Shown: positions 55,028 to 64,000 of the stretch, in pieces
How positions within the stretch are numbered: the first letter of the stretch is position 1
How the letters are laid out: each line of letters begins with the position of its first letter
Assembly: GCF_001038625.1 (NCBI RefSeq)
Contig: NZ_CP011803.1
Span: 2,666,001-2,730,000, forward strand
Direction: 5' to 3'
Origin: Clostridium carboxidivorans P7
Lineage (GTDB): Bacteria; Bacillota; Clostridia; Clostridiales; Clostridiaceae
DNA: 64,000 nt
Translations under genes and position numbers: made by a program
Notes under the pieces: model-generated
Database searches by the model: none
The model's input: only the letters and a program-made list of their open reading frames with translations
What the model was told of the DNA's origin: nothing

Positions 55028-56155
55028 ATGAATGTTAATAGTATATCAAATTCAACAGAAAACAGGCTTTATACAAATGAAAATTTACGGAATAAAAATG
55101 GTGATATTACAAAAGTCAAGTTTGATACAAGTAACGCTTTAAAAATTGAAAATGCAAATGTTAACGAAGAAAATAAAGCTCCATCAGAAATATTATATAT
55201 ACCATCAGAAGATATAGACTACGAAAAATGCACAGGGAAAGATGGAAAGGAATTTACTGTAACTAGTTATTGCAAGATTAAAGGGGAAACTTTAAACAAA
55301 GATTATTTAGATGTATTTGCTTCTAAAGCTCAAGGAAAAGATGTAAATTATTATGATTATTATTTAAATAATTTTGTAGCAAAAATATCTCAAAATTTTA
55401 GTGATAGCAGTAGTTTAAAAGAGGATGAAAAGTCAATAAAAAAAGGAATAGATGATCTTGCTTTGGAAATTAAAAAAAATATTTCAAAAGGTATTCCTAA
55501 TAATATTGAAAACTTAAATACTAAGTTTAGGGTAAATGGAGTTGATTTTACTTTAAAAGAATTAGTGGATTCTTCAAAGGTTATGGATTATGCATGTTCC
55601 ATTGTAAATACTTCAGGTGGTATGGATTATTATCATTATGCAGAAATGGGAATAGCTAAAGGTAAGGTAAATTCTTATGCAGAAAAAAATCTAAATGAAG
55701 AGCAGCAAAAATTACTTAATTCCACTATGTCTGCAAGAATACAAAAGGTTACAGATTCAGTGCCTGAAATATCAACTGAAATTGAAAACCTAAAACGTTT
55801 AAACATCAAAATTGACATGGTTACAGATAAAAATAGTAAATACTATGCTGTGAAAAGTTTACAACGTGCCACTAATAAGGAATATGCACAAAAAATTATG
55901 GATACTTTTGCAAATGTAGATTATTCAAATGCAAAAAGTTTTAATAAAGCTATAGAAGAATATAAAATTCTAATAAAACCTGTATTCGAGGAAGCAGGTG
56001 TTATAAATATGGGAAAAAATGATGCTTTAGATTATGGAATTAATTATGAGGCTAATACCCTTAAAACTTTATTTGATAAAGATTATAAAAAAGTTATTTC
56101 ATCAAGTGTTAAACTTAAAAGCGTGCATGGGCATTCTTTAGATGTTTATAGATAA
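55028..56155 (+). CDS. Hypothetical protein
   Basis: 375 residues, unrecognised. Polar, Lys/Asn/Ser-rich, no signal peptide or membrane segment; begins MNVNSISNSTENRLY in the style of flagellar-hook-associated or exported clostridial proteins. Mostly helical by composition after residue 110. TATAAGGAGTTTTGAATT provides a ribosome site. It stands alone and ends at a good terminator (56191-56216). Function not inferred. Confidence 0.6.
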   Translation: MNVNSISNSTENRLYTNENLRNKNGDITKVKFDTSNALKIENANVNEENKAPSEILYIPSEDIDYEKCTGKDGKEFTVTSYCKIKGETLNKDYLDVFASKAQGKDVNYYDYYLNNFVAKISQNFSDSSSLKEDEKSIKKGIDDLALEIKKNISKGIPNNIENLNTKFRVNGVDFTLKELVDSSKVMDYACSIVNTSGGMDYYHYAEMGIAKGKVNSYAEKNLNEEQQKLLNSTMSARIQKVTDSVPEISTEIENLKRLNIKIDMVTDKNSKYYAVKSLQRATNKEYAQKIMDTFANVDYSNAKSFNKAIEEYKILIKPVFEEAGVINMGKNDALDYGINYEANTLKTLFDKDYKKVISSSVKLKSVHGHSLDVYR

Positions 56156-56190
56156 ATTTTAAAATGTCTTGATTTTGTAAGATAGTACGA

Positions 56191-56216
56191 ATGAGGAGGC
56201 AAAATAACCTCCTCAT
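56191..56216 (+). terminator. Terminator after hypothetical gene
   Basis: ATGAGGAGG / CCTCCTCAT stem with 8-base loop followed by TTCTT. Confidence 0.75.
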
Positions 56217-56349
56217 TTCTTATAACTAATTATAAGCTTCTTCTCTATAAACAACTAACTTTTTCTTTCATGAACGGAATTATTCTTGTTTCTCTTTAAA
56301 TTACAATTTTCAGTTATATACTATGAATTATTCAATAGTCTTCTTTTAT

Positions 56350-56958
56350 CTAAATATCTTCACATACATATTTCAATCCACAGAAAAAACATTCTAAGAA
56401 ATTTTTAAAATCACCAAATACTATCATAGCTATTTCTTCAAGTTCCTCTCTGCTCTTACATTGATAATATTCTTCATGATCAAGTAATACTAACCTATAA
56501 TTATTCAATACATCAAAACATATAGGACCAATATCATCTAAATCTCCTATTGGAATATATCCAAATTTTAAAAGTTCTTTACATTCATTAAATATATGAT
56601 ATATTTCATCTAATGGTTTATCAGGTGTTTGATTAATAATATCCACTTCCATATCATAATCATCATAACCATTAAAATTATCAACTATGCCTTCTAACTT
56701 GTCAAATAAATAAAAATATGAAGATATAAACGCTTTATATAGTTCTGGTAACTTTACTTGAAAATATTCTTCTAATCTAGCTATATCCTCTTCTGAAACA
56801 TTTGATTCTATTAACTTCCATTTATTTTTGTCATTATCTATCATCTCTTCTGGAATTTCTCTATAGAAATTTGAAGATATATAAAATTTCTCTGGATAAT
56901 TCTTCTCTAATGTTTTAAAACAATTTTCTATAAAATCTTTACATTCCTTTTTTGTCAT
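56350..56958 (-). CDS. SMI1/KNR4 (SUKH)-family protein, possible immunity protein
   Basis: 202 residues. SUKH features: SEEDIARLEEYFQVKLPELYKAF (read as IARLEEYFQV and LPELYKAFI), GYIPIGDLDDIGPICFD, then LVLLDHEEYYQC. SUKH proteins are frequent immunity proteins for contact-dependent or polymorphic toxins. The ATG at 56958 has AGGAGT upstream and is preferred to one 14 codons earlier. No toxin gene is adjacent, so it may be an orphan immunity gene in an accessory region. Confidence 0.82.
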   Translation of the reverse strand: MTKKECKDFIENCFKTLEKNYPEKFYISSNFYREIPEEMIDNDKNKWKLIESNVSEEDIARLEEYFQVKLPELYKAFISSYFYLFDKLEGIVDNFNGYDDYDMEVDIINQTPDKPLDEIYHIFNECKELLKFGYIPIGDLDDIGPICFDVLNNYRLVLLDHEEYYQCKSREELEEIAMIVFGDFKNFLECFFCGLKYVCEDI

Positions 56959-57021
56959 AATATTACTCCTAATTTCTTCATCATCTAAATTAATTTCCAT
57001 AAGTTGAAATGTATAATAACA

Positions 57022-57878
57022 TTAAAACTCATTTTCATGTCTTTTAAAAAACTCATAATATGTACGTACATTTTCTAACTCTGTCCATTTTTTCACATCA
57101 ACTGGATTTTTATCAAGATCATATATTTTTGCTCCACTCATGGCAAGCAGAAATGGTGAATGTGTTGATATAATAAACTGACATCCTAAATATCGTGCAG
57201 AGTCCTCAATAAGTTTCACCAATTCCAGCTGACGTTTTGGAGAAAGACTATTTTCAGGCTCATCCAATATATATAATCCATTTTCATCTATTTTTTCAAT
57301 AAAGTATCGAAATGCACTTTCTCCATTTGAATATTCTCTCACATTATCCATCAATTCATTTCTCACAAAACGTGACTGAGTTATACTTCTAGTAGTATTT
57401 ACTTTTTTTAGCTGCTCATAATCTGCCATAGATCTTATTTGAAAATGAGAATATTTTGCCTCCAAATATTCTTCAAAAAGTTTTTCCCGTTTTTGATCAA
57501 TTCCTTCGTTAAGATTACGAATATTCAACATATAATCAAATACATCATCACTTGTTATAATTCTGCTGTTTTCAGGAATATCATCATCTTCAAGCTGCAT
57601 CTCACACATGTTTACATAATTGGAATAAAAACTAGATTTATTATAGATAGAATCTCTACTTATTCCTGTTTTTTCTGCTATCACATTTAATGCTGTAGAT
57701 TTTCCAGAACCATTTCCACCATATAAAATAGTAATTGGTTCAAAATCAATTCTTTCAAAACCATGTTTCGATAATATCTTAAATGGATAAAAGGAGTCAT
57801 AGCACGTTCTTCTTTCCTCTATTAAAAGTCAAATTCCATATCATCACTTGGAAATGTAAAAACATTTAAATAAACCAT
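57022..57878 (-). pseudogene. Frameshifted AAA-family ATPase (OLD/ABC-like)
   Basis: The upstream part from ATG 57876-57878 (GGAGAG site) reads MVYLNVFTFPSDDMEFD and then hits a stop near 57823. One base off, the frame continues with YPFKILSKHGF, Walker A LYGGNGSGKSTALN, and further down signature-like region and Walker B LYILDEPENSLS with ISTHSPF switch. A one-base deletion around 57826 explains the break. The remainder (about 220 codons) is intact. This protein family of predicted AAA ATPases is common in clostridia and is often linked to defence or stress. Decay, or an assembly error, is possible. Confidence 0.7.
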
Positions 57879-58059
57879 ACAAGATACTCTCCATCATTTC
57901 AGTATTTTTTCTACTTCTTTAAACTGTTTTGGATTTTAGATTTATCATTTTTTGCTCAATTTCACTAAATATGTTTTTCCATTACAATCTACCTCTCATT
58001 ATAAAATTTAAATTGTATTATTTCTTGACAAAATTATTATTTTTAATTAATACCCTACC

Positions 58060-58596
58060 TTATTCCAAACTTTTATCAAAACTTATTTCCTCTTCTACTT
58101 CTTTTATAACACGTTTTGCTCTTTTACTTAAATTCAATGCATCTTCTACTAAACTATTTATATTTACTAAAACCTCAAATGCCATATCAATCATATCTTC
58201 ACTATAAAATCTATTTTCAGTAGGATATCTATATAATATGAAATTATTATCCAATAATTTTAATGCCATATAATCCTCTTTACTAATTTCAGAACTTAAA
58301 TCATATTTGATAGAATCATAAATAGTTCCTGTTTCATGAACTAATAATTCTATTCCATATTCTTTAATAATAAACGACTTAAGAATTCTTTCTACAGCTC
58401 CATGTACCATTTCTAACTGCCTTGGATAAGATATACCTATTTTATTAGCAAGAATAGCATCCCTAATCATAACGTTAGAATCAGCTTTCCAAAATTTATA
58501 GGTTTCTTTTTTTATATTATTGGGTTTAAACTTCTTTAACTTTCCTGATTTATTAGTTCTACATTCTAATGTAAATCTCACAATTAAATCTTTCAT
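58060..58596 (-). CDS. Hypothetical protein, possibly HEPN-like
   Basis: 178 residues, mostly helical. GISYPRQLEMVHGAVERILK, FYSEDMIDMAFEVLVNINSL and a basic C-terminal helix RAKRVIKEVEEEI. Helix pattern recalls HEPN-type nuclease/toxin folds but no RxxxxH motif is clear, so the call is weak. The gene follows a 77-residue gene by two bases with GAGGTTAACA as ribosome site, a two-gene unit as in toxin-antitoxin or abortive-infection pairs. Confidence 0.5.
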   Translation of the reverse strand: MKDLIVRFTLECRTNKSGKLKKFKPNNIKKETYKFWKADSNVMIRDAILANKIGISYPRQLEMVHGAVERILKSFIIKEYGIELLVHETGTIYDSIKYDLSSEISKEDYMALKLLDNNFILYRYPTENRFYSEDMIDMAFEVLVNINSLVEDALNLSKRAKRVIKEVEEEISFDKSLE

Positions 58597-58598
58597 TG

Positions 58599-58832
58599 TT
58601 AACCTCTTAAAAAATCTACTAAAATATTAAATCCGCATTCTTTAGCATATTCTTCAATATTAGTAAGAATCTCTCCCATTTCTTTTGCTTTTATGTTACT
58701 CTTAACATAAACCTGTATCACATAATAGCCATCAAGTTCTTTATATTTAAACTCTGATATTTTTTCTAATATAGTTTTACCTAATGTAGATTTAGCATTG
58801 TTAATTATTTTATTATATTGTTCTTTACTCAA
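58599..58832 (-). CDS. Small hypothetical protein, partner of the 178-residue gene
   Basis: 77 residues, unrecognised; TTG start with AAGGGTG upstream. Two beta-strand-like blocks (YYVIQVYVKSN, FNILVDFLRG) around helices. Its short length and coupling to the next gene would suit an antitoxin or regulatory partner (inference). Confidence 0.45.
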   Translation of the reverse strand: MSKEQYNKIINNAKSTLGKTILEKISEFKYKELDGYYVIQVYVKSNIKAKEMGEILTNIEEYAKECGFNILVDFLRG

Positions 58833-58922
58833 TTATCATCACACCCTTCTTTTTCTGATATTATTAATTTCCCCATAATCTTTATTTCTTTTTAAAATAG
58901 CGGAATAAAATAAGTTGAAATA

Positions 58923-59093
58923 TCATCTATATTTTTTACTTTTAGAAATTTGAGTATCTGAATAAATTGCTTTAAGTAATTGAGTTTTTCCTGTTCCATT
59001 TTCTCCAGTTATTATATTTATACCTTTTGAAAAATTAACTCTAAAATTTTTAAAAACTGTAAAATTTCTAAGTTCAATACTTTTAATACTCAC
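58923..59093 (-). pseudogene. N-terminal stub of an AAA/SMC-type ATPase
   Basis: 56 codons. The start VSIKSIELRNFTVFKNFRVN and Walker A IITGENGTGKTQ are typical of RecF/AAA15-like ATPases. It then stops after SKSKKYR, leaving no Walker B. The GTG start with AAGGAG is sound. This is a truncated gene or remnant in a decayed accessory zone. Confidence 0.6.
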
Positions 59094-59222
59094 AATCCTA
59101 TCTCTCCTTATCAACCATAAAGTGTATCATTTCTTTTTTATTATAATCCATAATTTACCTATTTCAAATAAATTTAATATTGCTTACTTAAACAAATTAT
59201 ATTAACTCAATTTTCACAGTTA

Positions 59223-59440
59223 AAAAATATTGCAAAGCAATATTTTTAGTTAATAGTTAAGAGTGAATAATTAGTGTGGATTTTTTCCGTTACACTACCA
59301 AGAATCTTTAATTAAATTTTTGAAGGCTCGCTTTTGCTAAAGCAAAACATTGCTGACCTATTACTTATATAAATTTAAAGATTTTTTGCGACAACTAAAA
59401 ATCTTCCTTCTCTATTAACTATTCACTATTAGTTCTTAAC
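59223..59440. repeat. MITE-like segment with inverted ends
   Basis: AAAAATATTGC/GCAATATTTTT forms a perfect 11-bp hairpin at 59223-59247. GTTAATAGTTAAGAGTGAAT (59249 onward) is met by an imperfect inverted counterpart near 59415-59440 (ATTAACTATTCACTATTAG). No ORF lies inside. Together they look like a small non-autonomous element or its remnants. The rest of the 59094-59500 gap is AT-rich without other signals. Confidence 0.45.
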
Positions 59441-59454
59441 TTGCAAAACTTTTC

Positions 59455-59640
59455 TTATTATATTAAGTTAAAATTTTGTATGTGCAAAAGTTGAAATATT
59501 AATTAAATAGTTCTCCTTTGAAAGCCTTTTGCATTAAAGAGTTAAAATTATCTTCCAATTCTTTCAAACTCTTTGCATTTTAAATTTCAATTTGTCGACT
59601 TGGTTAACGAAGTCTGCGAATTGGTTTTGAAGTTCTATTA
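59455..59640. repeat. Direct repeat (copy 1) covering the hsdS 3' region
   Basis: Nearly identical to 61346-61532. Both contain TTAAGTTAAAATTTTGTAT, the 3' end of hsdS and the conserved C-terminal coding block. Same orientation. Substrate for recombination between the active and silent hsdS. Confidence 0.8.
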
Positions 59641-60163
59641 ACGGTACTGGTGTAACCACTTTTTTAATATCTTTAGCTGCAATATTTTTCTTTGCAGTTT
59701 TATTTACATATGCATCAAGCCTTCTTTGTCCAACATCTGATATTAAATACCAAAACAAATAAACATTATTAACAACATTTTCTTTTGCCTTGATTCTAAG
59801 CAAATTAGGACTAATATTTGCTCCAATTAATTTTTCTGTTGTTACAAGTCCAATACGCTTAGCAGCAGAACCATCCCCTCTAACTGCCATTAATATATCA
59901 CCTAATTCTATTGTTGTTAGTGGAAAATCCTTATTAACATCATCATATACAAAAACATAATTTTCCATATTATTTTCAAGTATTCCATCACTTAATATAT
60001 TACCAATTCTTATTACTGGTGTGCCCTCTTCTATATAATCCATTCCGTAAAATGTTGGATATCTATGTATTACACTACATACATTTGATAGTTCAACTTC
60101 TTCCCATCCTTTATTATTTTTTGAAAGGTCACCAAACATCTCGATAAATCTTGATTTGACTTT
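59499..60163 (-). pseudogene. Silent hsdS cassette (second target-recognition half)
   Basis: The intact stretch encodes KSRFIEMFGD, a complete target-recognition domain (NKGWEEVELSNVCSVIHRYP ... KKVVTPVPL) and then IELQNQFADFVNQVDKLKF, as in the active hsdS. It lacks a start codon and the first half. Near 59570 a one-base difference shifts the frame and creates an early stop; downstream, the familiar KELEDNF...KGELFN end can still be read in another frame. This is a storage cassette able to replace the second recognition domain of the active gene. Confidence 0.78.
60132..60161. repeat. Short direct repeat at the cassette junction (copy 1)
   Basis: CCAAACATCTCGATAAATC followed by TTGATTTGACT matches 62022-62051 (CCAAACATCCCTATAAATC, TTGATTTGACT) with two changes. 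It codes for VKSRFI-MFGD in both places and marks the likely crossover site. Confidence 0.75.
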
Positions 60164-60188
60164 AAATTCTAAAACTTATACAGGGAAT

Positions 60189-61178
60189 TTAACCAATATA
60201 TTTTCTATGTGAAATCTTAACATTATTTTGATTTACCATTGCATATTGAAGTGTTGTGTCAATTTTTTGGTGTCCTAAGAGCTGCTGCACCTGCTCTATT
60301 GGCATTCCTTTATCAATAGCTCTTGTTGCAAGTGTTCTCCTAAACTTATGTGGATGTACTTTATTAATATTGAGCTTTTTTCCTAAAGATCTCATCCTAA
60401 TTTCAACTCCGCTAATATTTAACCTATTATATGGTTCTATTAGAGATACAAATAATGCTCTATTATTATCAACTCTACTGTTAATATAATTTTGCAAATG
60501 TATTTTTGTTCTTGCATCAAAGTAAACTCTTCTTTGCTTATCACCTTTTCCTTCAACAATACATTCTCTTTCATTGAAATCTATATCATCAATATTTAAT
60601 TTTACTAACTCTCCCACACGTATTCCAGTAGAATTTAACAAATCAATAATTGCAAGGTCACGAATTTCTTTGCAACTATCGCGCATTATTTCTAAATTCT
60701 CATCTGTATATACTTCCTTCACAATCTTTCCAGTTTTTATTTTATGAATCCGTCTTACTGGACTCTTTAAAATATAGTTTTCATCCTCAAGCCATGAAAA
60801 AAATGTTGATAAAATTCTTCTAATATTATCAATAGAAACCTTGCTGCAGCTACTCCTTTTATGATATTCTGCCAAATATCCTCTTAAATCCTCCGTTGTA
60901 ATATGCTTAACTGGTTTACCTAACGTTCTTAACATATTTTCTATAGTTGATTTATAATACTTAATAGATTTTTCTGAACATCCCTCTACTCGTTTTGCAC
61001 AAATAAATATGTTGCAATAATCTAGTTTCTTATTTTGTAAATTGTCACAACTGTTCTCACCTATAAAATCTAATCCCTGTAGTTTTTTAAATAGAACTTT
61101 ATGAAGTTCTTCCATTTGCATATTATTAAGTATATTTATCATTTCCTGTTCAATTTCAATAATAAGTTCTTTTACCAT
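60189..61178 (-). CDS. Tyrosine recombinase associated with hsdS switching
   Basis: 329 residues. N-terminal SAM-like domain (residues ~55-145), C-terminal catalytic domain with Arg in TGIRVGELVKLN, Lys in VEGKGDKQRRV, HxxR in HPHKFRRTLATRA, His in LLGHQKI and nucleophile Tyr in TLQYAMV; the full R-K-H-R-H-Y set. XerC/D-like. It sits between active hsdS and a silent cassette, an arrangement known for phase-variable type I systems. The first ~50 residues form an extra leucine-rich helix region. Confidence 0.92.
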   Translation of the reverse strand: MVKELIIEIEQEMINILNNMQMEELHKVLFKKLQGLDFIGENSCDNLQNKKLDYCNIFICAKRVEGCSEKSIKYYKSTIENMLRTLGKPVKHITTEDLRGYLAEYHKRSSCSKVSIDNIRRILSTFFSWLEDENYILKSPVRRIHKIKTGKIVKEVYTDENLEIMRDSCKEIRDLAIIDLLNSTGIRVGELVKLNIDDIDFNERECIVEGKGDKQRRVYFDARTKIHLQNYINSRVDNNRALFVSLIEPYNRLNISGVEIRMRSLGKKLNINKVHPHKFRRTLATRAIDKGMPIEQVQQLLGHQKIDTTLQYAMVNQNNVKISHRKYIG

Positions 61179-61345
61179 AATATTCAGCTCCTAACATTTA
61201 ATATATTATGGTATATTGCCATTAACTGTATTATTATACTACTTACAAAATAACTTAATCAAAAATGCTATTTCTTAACACTTTTGACTGATTTATATTT
61301 ATTAGAAGCCTTATCATTCATTGCTATAATCTCACTTTTCCAAAT

Positions 61346-61532
61346 AGACAACTTATATTAAGTTAAAATTTTGTATATGCAAAAGTTGAAATATTAATTA
61401 AATAGTTCTCCTTTGAAAGCCTTTTGCATTAAAGATTTAAAATTATCTTCCAATTCTTTTAAACTCTTCTCCATTTCAAATTTCAATTTGTCGACTTGGT
61501 TAACGAAGTCTGCGAATTGGTTTTGAAGTTCT
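61346..61532. repeat. Direct repeat (copy 2) covering the 3' end of active hsdS
   Basis: Counterpart of 59455-59640. The repeat encodes the C-terminal conserved region of HsdS (LQNQFADFVNQVDKLKF) and continues ~45 bases past the stop codon. Confidence 0.8.
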
Positions 61533-62617
61533 ATTGGTGGTATTGTGATCTCTATACTCTTAAATTTATCCATTGAAACATTGTACATAGAACCACTTGT
61601 ACCTGTGGATTTTGCAGAAAATTCTGCCCTTATAGATGGTTCACTCAATATATATTTCATATAAAATACATTTACTCTTTCAACAAACGATACCTTCCAT
61701 AACTTGTCAGGAAGCAACAAATCAGGATAATCCTTGTGAATAATACACGTTGCTCCAACCATTTCACGTGTATTTGCTCTACTAAATAACAAATCACCCT
61801 TTTCAGGGAAAACATACTTCTTAATCTCTACGTCATCACCTATTACTTTATATTCATCTGCTTTAAAATAACCTTGTGTCACAGCACTTACCTTTAAAAC
61901 AGCTTTTTCATCTTCTCTTTTTTCTCTTGCTTCGCCATTAGCACTCCATCCTGCTGTTATACTTTTTACAACACTTCCTATAGTGTCTTTATTCCAACCT
62001 TTGGGATTGCTTGATGGATCTCCAAACATCCCTATAAATCTTGATTTGACTAATTTATCTAATAAATTAATTGATTCTTTTCTTTTCTCTAAAGTTTCTT
62101 CAGCCTTTTCTAAAACCTTAACTATTTTCTTTTGAGTTTCTAATGGTGGTAACAAAATATTAAAATCTATAAAATTCTTAGATATTCCACCTACAGTTGC
62201 CCCTCTAAAATCTTCTAAAATTTTCTTTCGCCCTGTATTACTTCTCAAATAATATGACAAAAACTTATTATTTAATCTTTCATTAGTTCTTATTAAAAAC
62301 AAGTGTTCATTTATACAAGCTTCTTTGAGATTAAAGTTATTATCAACAAATGCAATTTTTCCAGTAGTAGCACCGTCTTTAACTATTAGTATATCATTCT
62401 TTTTTACTACTCCAGATTTCATTTTTTTAAAAAATTCCCTAGGTACATATTTAAGTTTATCAATCTGTATATTGAATCCACCAGTATTATTTATATGTTC
62501 CCCACCTAAACTAGGTACTCCATTATCTATCGCTCCACCTTTTGGTCTTTTACCAGATTCTAATGTCAATATATATTCCTTAAGATTAACCTCTTTCCAT
62601 TCTTTAGGCAACTTCAT
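61394..62617 (-). CDS. hsdS: Type I restriction-modification specificity subunit
   Basis: 407 residues. Two target-recognition domains: residues ~5-165 (start WKEVNLKEYI) and ~215-370, with central conserved helices KKIVKVLEKAEETLEKRKES and the distal IELQNQFADFV helix. The first domain ends in LPPLETQKKI, the second in IPPIELQNQ, as expected. It starts one base after the hsdM stop (TAGTATG). HsdS decides which DNA sequence is methylated and cut by the HsdM/HsdR complex; hsdR is not in the window. Confidence 0.95.
   Translation of the reverse strand: MKLPKEWKEVNLKEYILTLESGKRPKGGAIDNGVPSLGGEHINNTGGFNIQIDKLKYVPREFFKKMKSGVVKKNDILIVKDGATTGKIAFVDNNFNLKEACINEHLFLIRTNERLNNKFLSYYLRSNTGRKKILEDFRGATVGGISKNFIDFNILLPPLETQKKIVKVLEKAEETLEKRKESINLLDKLVKSRFIGMFGDPSSNPKGWNKDTIGSVVKSITAGWSANGEAREKREDEKAVLKVSAVTQGYFKADEYKVIGDDVEIKKYVFPEKGDLLFSRANTREMVGATCIIHKDYPDLLLPDKLWKVSFVERVNVFYMKYILSEPSIRAEFSAKSTGTSGSMYNVSMDKFKSIEITIPPIELQNQFADFVNQVDKLKFEMEKSLKELEDNFKSLMQKAFKGELFN
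62022..62051. repeat. Short direct repeat at the centre of active hsdS (copy 2)
   Basis: Matches 60132-60161 with two changes. It lies at the junction between the central conserved region and the second recognition domain. Confidence 0.75.
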
Positions 62618-62618
62618 A

Positions 62619-64000
62619 CTACTTCACCATTCCTTTAAGCTCATCTATATTTCTCAATATTTTCTTTTCCAAAGCTTCAATCTTATCTAATATAACTTCT
62701 GGCTTTTCGTATACAACTTCCTCATACTCAATTTCCTTATACTTATTTATAGAAAGGTCATAATCATTTTCTGTAATTTGTTCTTTCTCCACCCAAAACC
62801 ACTTATCTTCTTTAACTGGTTCTAACCCCTTGTCTTTCTTTACTTTTTTCCAGCTTTCTATAATATTAGGTATATCACTGTCATCTATTGGATTTCTCTT
62901 ATCATCTAAGGAAAATCCATCAGCTGTCATATCATAGAACCATACCTTTTCTGTTTCTCCACCCTTGGTAAACATAAGTACAGCTGTAGAAACTCCTGCG
63001 TAGGGTTTGAACACTCCTGAAGGCATGGATATAACTCCTTCTAACGCATTGTTTTCTATTAAATTTTTTCTAATATCCTTATGAGCCTTAGTAGATCCAA
63101 ACAGCACTCCATCTGGTACTATTACTGCACATCTTCCACCTAAATCCAGTATTCTATTTATAAGCTTCATAAATAAAAGTTCTGTTTTTGTTGTACTAGC
63201 TCCAGCAGCTAAGGATTTGCTAATATCGCCTTTATCAATACTTCCTTTAAAAGGTGGATTAGCTAAAACTAAGGTATATTTATTTTCTTCCTCATATCTC
63301 TTAGATAAGGTATCATTTTGCACCATATTAGGATTGTCTATACTGTGAAGCATTAAGTTCATGGAGGCTATTCTAACCATAGATGGATCAAAATCAAAGC
63401 CATAGAACATTGATGTTCTAAAATGCTCCCATTCTTCACTGCTCATCATATCACCTATTTTATTATGAACAACTCCTTCTTCATCAGTAAATATACTTTC
63501 TGGCTTTGTATATTTTTCTAATATATATTCTAAAGAACTTACCAAAAATCCAGCCGTTCCACAGGCTGGGTCACATATCTTATCCTCAGCACATGGGTTC
63601 ATTAATTCCACCATCATTCTAATAATGTGTCTTGGTGTTCTAAACTGTCCATTTACCCCTGATACTGCAAGCTTGGATAATAGATATTCATAAAGATCTC
63701 CTTTAGTATCAGCATCTTCCATATTTATTCCATCAATAATTCTAACTGATTCTTGAAGCAGTGAAGGCTTTGGTATCATAAATACAGCATCCTTCATTTC
63801 TGTAGTAAAGCTGGAATTCTCTCCACCCATAGTCTTTATAAATGGAAAAACCTTTTGTGCTACTATATCAAACATTTCATTTACATCTAAGTGCTTAAAA
63901 TTACTCCACTTCATCAATTCTTCTGGGAAAACTGAAGTAAAAGCTTTTCCTATTCTATTTGCTCTTTTTTCATTAGTATTATCTATATCATCCAATCTCT
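62619..64000 (-). CDS. hsdM: Type I restriction-modification DNA methyltransferase subunit, 5' end outside window
   Basis: About 460 codons are visible; the frame is still open at the right edge, and the first residues read RLDDIDNTNEKRAN, internal to HsdM. SAM-binding FxGxG-like block ICDPACGTAGFLV, catalytic NPPF motif in LANPPFKGSI (N6-adenine methylase), and VIVPDGVLFG and KAHKDIRKNLIE blocks. A probable ~35-50 N-terminal residues are missing. Translationally linked with hsdS. Confidence 0.95.
   Translation of the reverse strand, partial: RLDDIDNTNEKRANRIGKAFTSVFPEELMKWSNFKHLDVNEMFDIVAQKVFPFIKTMGGENSSFTTEMKDAVFMIPKPSLLQESVRIIDGINMEDADTKGDLYEYLLSKLAVSGVNGQFRTPRHIIRMMVELMNPCAEDKICDPACGTAGFLVSSLEYILEKYTKPESIFTDEEGVVHNKIGDMMSSEEWEHFRTSMFYGFDFDPSMVRIASMNLMLHSIDNPNMVQNDTLSKRYEEENKYTLVLANPPFKGSIDKGDISKSLAAGASTTKTELLFMKLINRILDLGGRCAVIVPDGVLFGSTKAHKDIRKNLIENNALEGVISMPSGVFKPYAGVSTAVLMFTKGGETEKVWFYDMTADGFSLDDKRNPIDDSDIPNIIESWKKVKKDKGLEPVKEDKWFWVEKEQITENDYDLSINKYKEIEYEEVVYEKPEVILDKIEALEKKILRNIDELKGMVK

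Noticed and set aside
60189..61178. Tyrosine recombinase as an integrase of a larger mobile island
   Set aside because: It is tightly enclosed by hsdS repeats and no attachment site or other mobility genes are visible, so local hsdS switching is the simpler reading.

Overview
The window is AT-rich DNA with strong GGAGG-type ribosome binding sites, many TTG/GTG starts and clostridial gene families (CWB2 surface protein, agr quorum sensing, DUF1847, PdxR/MocR regulator, abundant family-5 ABC transporters). It reads as a chromosomal segment of a Clostridium sensu lato species. No species is claimed. No rRNA, tRNA, CRISPR array or prophage was seen.

Region 1 (1-12.6 kb, minus strand). Two cobalamin riboswitches, each followed by an intrinsic terminator, precede a CWB2 cell-wall-binding protein (cut by the left edge) and a hypothetical protein plus an orphan response regulator. 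Upstream of these lies a ten-gene operon: two family-5 solute-binding lipoproteins, two DppB/C-type permeases, two DppD/F-type ATPases, two class I SAM methyltransferases, an ECF-type S component and a four-cluster ferredoxin.

Region 2 (12.5-19.5 kb, metals). It holds a His-rich protein, a CsoR-P1B ATPase operon (plus strand), and an ArsR / P1B-2 ATPase / split HMA-domain operon with a decayed second ArsR gene. Region 3 (19.5-28.4 kb) holds a MATE pump, an AstE/AspA-like zinc hydrolase and a second methyltransferase-plus-ABC operon. Five sigma-54 (-24/-12) promoters with paired upstream palindromes (TCA-N3-TGA half-sites) tie these loci together. They precede both methyltransferase-ABC operons, the His-rich protein, and two similar ~100-nt terminator-ended segments that look like small RNAs with a CCCTC loop. 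No sigma-54 activator gene lies in the window. This is the best candidate for an undescribed system: a sigma-54-controlled uptake regulon, probably for a metal or metal complex, with its own small RNAs.

Region 4 (28.4-50 kb). A TraB/GumN protein, PdxR-like regulator, DUF1847 protein and membrane-anchored degenerate subtilase come first. A secreted small protein with an ABC system (one permease fused to an M1-peptidase-like N-domain) follows. Next is an agr locus with agrBD convergent to agrCA and a serine in place of the AIP cysteine, then TetR/MATE, and a four-gene unit ending in an RND pump.

Region 5 (50-64 kb). MerR regulators, HutD-like, HD and M28 proteins are followed by an accessory tract of decayed genes: frameshifted and truncated AAA ATPases, a SUKH protein and an M28 fragment. 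The right edge is a type I restriction-modification locus (hsdM, hsdS, tyrosine recombinase, silent hsdS cassette) built to exchange target-recognition domains.
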